Source: Flavobacteriales bacterium (GTDB taxonomy: Bacteria > Bacteroidota > Bacteroidia > Flavobacteriales > Flavobacteriaceae). Taken from it: a stretch of 23,441 nt of DNA. The first letter of the stretch is position 1; every line of letters begins with the position of its first letter. The stretch covers positions 1-23,441 of the forward strand of contig PAGT01000012.1 in assembly GCA_002705485.1 (NCBI GenBank). Reading direction: 5' to 3'. Shown piece after piece: positions 22,670 to 23,441 of this stretch. The translations under genes were made by a program, and so were the position numbers. The notes beneath the pieces were generated by a model. It saw nothing but the letters and a program-made list of their open reading frames with translations. It was not told the DNA's origin and did no database searches.

Positions 22670-23147
22670 TAATTTTAGATTCTTTAGTTTTTGTATCAAC
22701 CAAGCCTATGTGATTCTTGCCTGTAAGGATTCCGGCACATTCTCCTGGATTAAAAATCAAGGCTTTGTTCACAATTTCGGATCTGTATCTATGAGTGTGC
22801 CCATGAAAAATAAAATCCATTTCCTTGGTCATTTTCTTATCAATTAATTCTGGGTGATGAATAATGGCGAATTTAAAATTATCTTTTTTAAAAAAATAGG
22901 GTTCGGAATAAAGTTCAAAATTAAATTTTTTTGATTCGATTAGTAAAGCTTCTTTTTCTTCTAAGTCGTTATTACCAAAAACTCCTATCAAAGGAATTTC
23001 TAACTTAGAAAAGGCAACTAAAGATTTTGGAAGTGTAATATCTCCTGTATGTATAACTAATGAAGGATTTGCTTGATTGAACAAGTCACATATTTTTGAG
23101 ATATTTTTTAAATTGTTATGAGTATCTCCGGTTACACCTATTAACAA
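22659..23147 (-). CDS. YfcE/MJ0936-family metallophosphoesterase
   Basis: A small two-metal phosphodiesterase of the calcineurin-like fold. Motifs in order: GDTH (7-10), HTGD (33-36), FGNND (57-61), IIHHPE (95-100) and HGHTHR (115-120), so all metal-binding positions are present. Length 162 residues is normal for YfcE-like enzymes, whose natural substrates are generally unknown. The start is a TTG, 6 bases after the thiolase stop on the same strand, so the two genes are probably coupled. Its 3' end overlaps the plus-strand membrane protein gene by 11 bases. Confidence 0.88.
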   Translation of the reverse strand: MLIGVTGDTHNNLKNISKICDLFNQANPSLVIHTGDITLPKSLVAFSKLEIPLIGVFGNNDLEEKEALLIESKKFNFELYSEPYFFKKDNFKFAIIHHPELIDKKMTKEMDFIFHGHTHRYRSEIVNKALIFNPGECAGILTGKNHIGLVDTKTKESKIISF

Positions 23148-23153
23148 AATTGT

Positions 23154-23441
23154 TTAAGGTTTCTCAAGGATGTGAACAGCGCAAGCTGTTCCAAGTCCTA
23201 TAACATGAGTCATTCCTATTTTTGCCCCCTCAACTTGTCTTTTTCCTGCTTCTCCTCTTAAATGAGAACAAACTTCATAGATATTTGCTATACCTGTTGC
23301 TCCGATGGGATGGCCTTTAGAAAGAAGTCCTCCAGAAACATTTACGGGAATCTTTCCTCCAAGTTCTACATGTCCTTCATCAATCATTCGGCCTGCTTCA
23401 CCATCTTTGCATAAACCAAGATTTTCATAGTGCAGCATTTC
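23154..23441 (-). CDS. Thiolase (acetyl-CoA acetyltransferase family), C-terminal part
   Basis: The frame is open to the window's right edge, so the N-terminal and central parts lie outside. The visible 96 residues carry the thiolase C-terminal motifs GGLLSKGHPIGATG (catalytic His) and GLGTACAVHILEKP, where the second active-site Cys sits. The GHPIGATG form and the preceding VNVSGG suggest the SCP2/lipid-transfer type of thiolase used in fatty-acid or sterol-like degradation, but the fragment is too short to assign a substrate. The methionine nearest the edge (codon at 23436-23438) is internal. Confidence 0.92.
   Translation of the reverse strand, partial: EMLHYENLGLCKDGEAGRMIDEGHVELGGKIPVNVSGGLLSKGHPIGATGIANIYEVCSHLRGEAGKRQVEGAKIGMTHVIGLGTACAVHILEKP

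Noticed and set aside
1..23441. CRISPR array
   Set aside because: No regularly spaced direct repeats were seen; the only long repeat is the tRNA-Leu pair.

Overview
The window looks like a chromosomal segment of an AT-rich, streamlined gammaproteobacterium, probably marine and SAR86-like. This placement is an inference. It rests on the very low GC of the flanking genes, the tight gene packing with overlapping starts and stops, and the gammaproteobacterial RfaH/ops pair. The sequence alone cannot fix the taxon.

Layout. Positions 1-2252 are backbone: the 3' part of uvrC, pgsA, tRNA-Cys(GCA) and tRNA-Leu(UAA). Positions 2309-5476 hold AT-rich surface-polysaccharide control genes: wzz (chain length), galE, a decayed second tRNA-Leu, rfaH (antiterminator) and a MarR-type EPS-associated regulator. 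The 145-bp gap between rfaH and marR carries a predicted extended -10 promoter, a palindrome, an ops-like element and a set of competing inverted repeats. Next comes a frameshifted wzz remnant (5482-5681). It marks the left edge of a compositionally different O-antigen/capsule cassette (about 5.7-19.5 kb) that contains a sugar-1-phosphate nucleotidyltransferase, an NDP-sugar epimerase, GT2, FkbM methyltransferase, GT-D, GT32-like transferase, Wzy, an APH-like kinase, a nucleotidyltransferase/P-loop kinase fusion, polysaccharide deacetylase, Wzx, GT4, a LegC-like aminotransferase and a LegB/PglF-like 4,6-dehydratase. The right edge seems to lie inside the initiating sugar-phosphate transferase gene, where base composition falls abruptly near 19560. 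AT-rich backbone then resumes with GNAT acetyltransferase, galU, an RNase D-like gene, a small membrane protein, and on the minus strand a YfcE-type phosphoesterase and the 3' end of a thiolase.

How it works together (inference). The dehydratase, aminotransferase and GNAT could make a UDP-linked 2,4-diamino-2,4,6-trideoxy sugar of the diacetylbacillosamine type. The PglC/WcaJ-like transferase would load it on undecaprenyl phosphate, the glycosyltransferases would extend it, FkbM, the deacetylase and possibly the kinase pair would decorate it, Wzx would flip it, and Wzy with the upstream Wzz would polymerise it. GalU and GalE would supply UDP-Glc and UDP-Gal. The locally encoded RfaH acting at the ops element would let RNA polymerase read through this very long operon.

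The most interesting parts are the regulatory gap at 5020-5164, the tRNA-Leu pseudogene directly before rfaH, the evidence of cassette exchange at both ends, and the two adjacent putative phosphotransferases.
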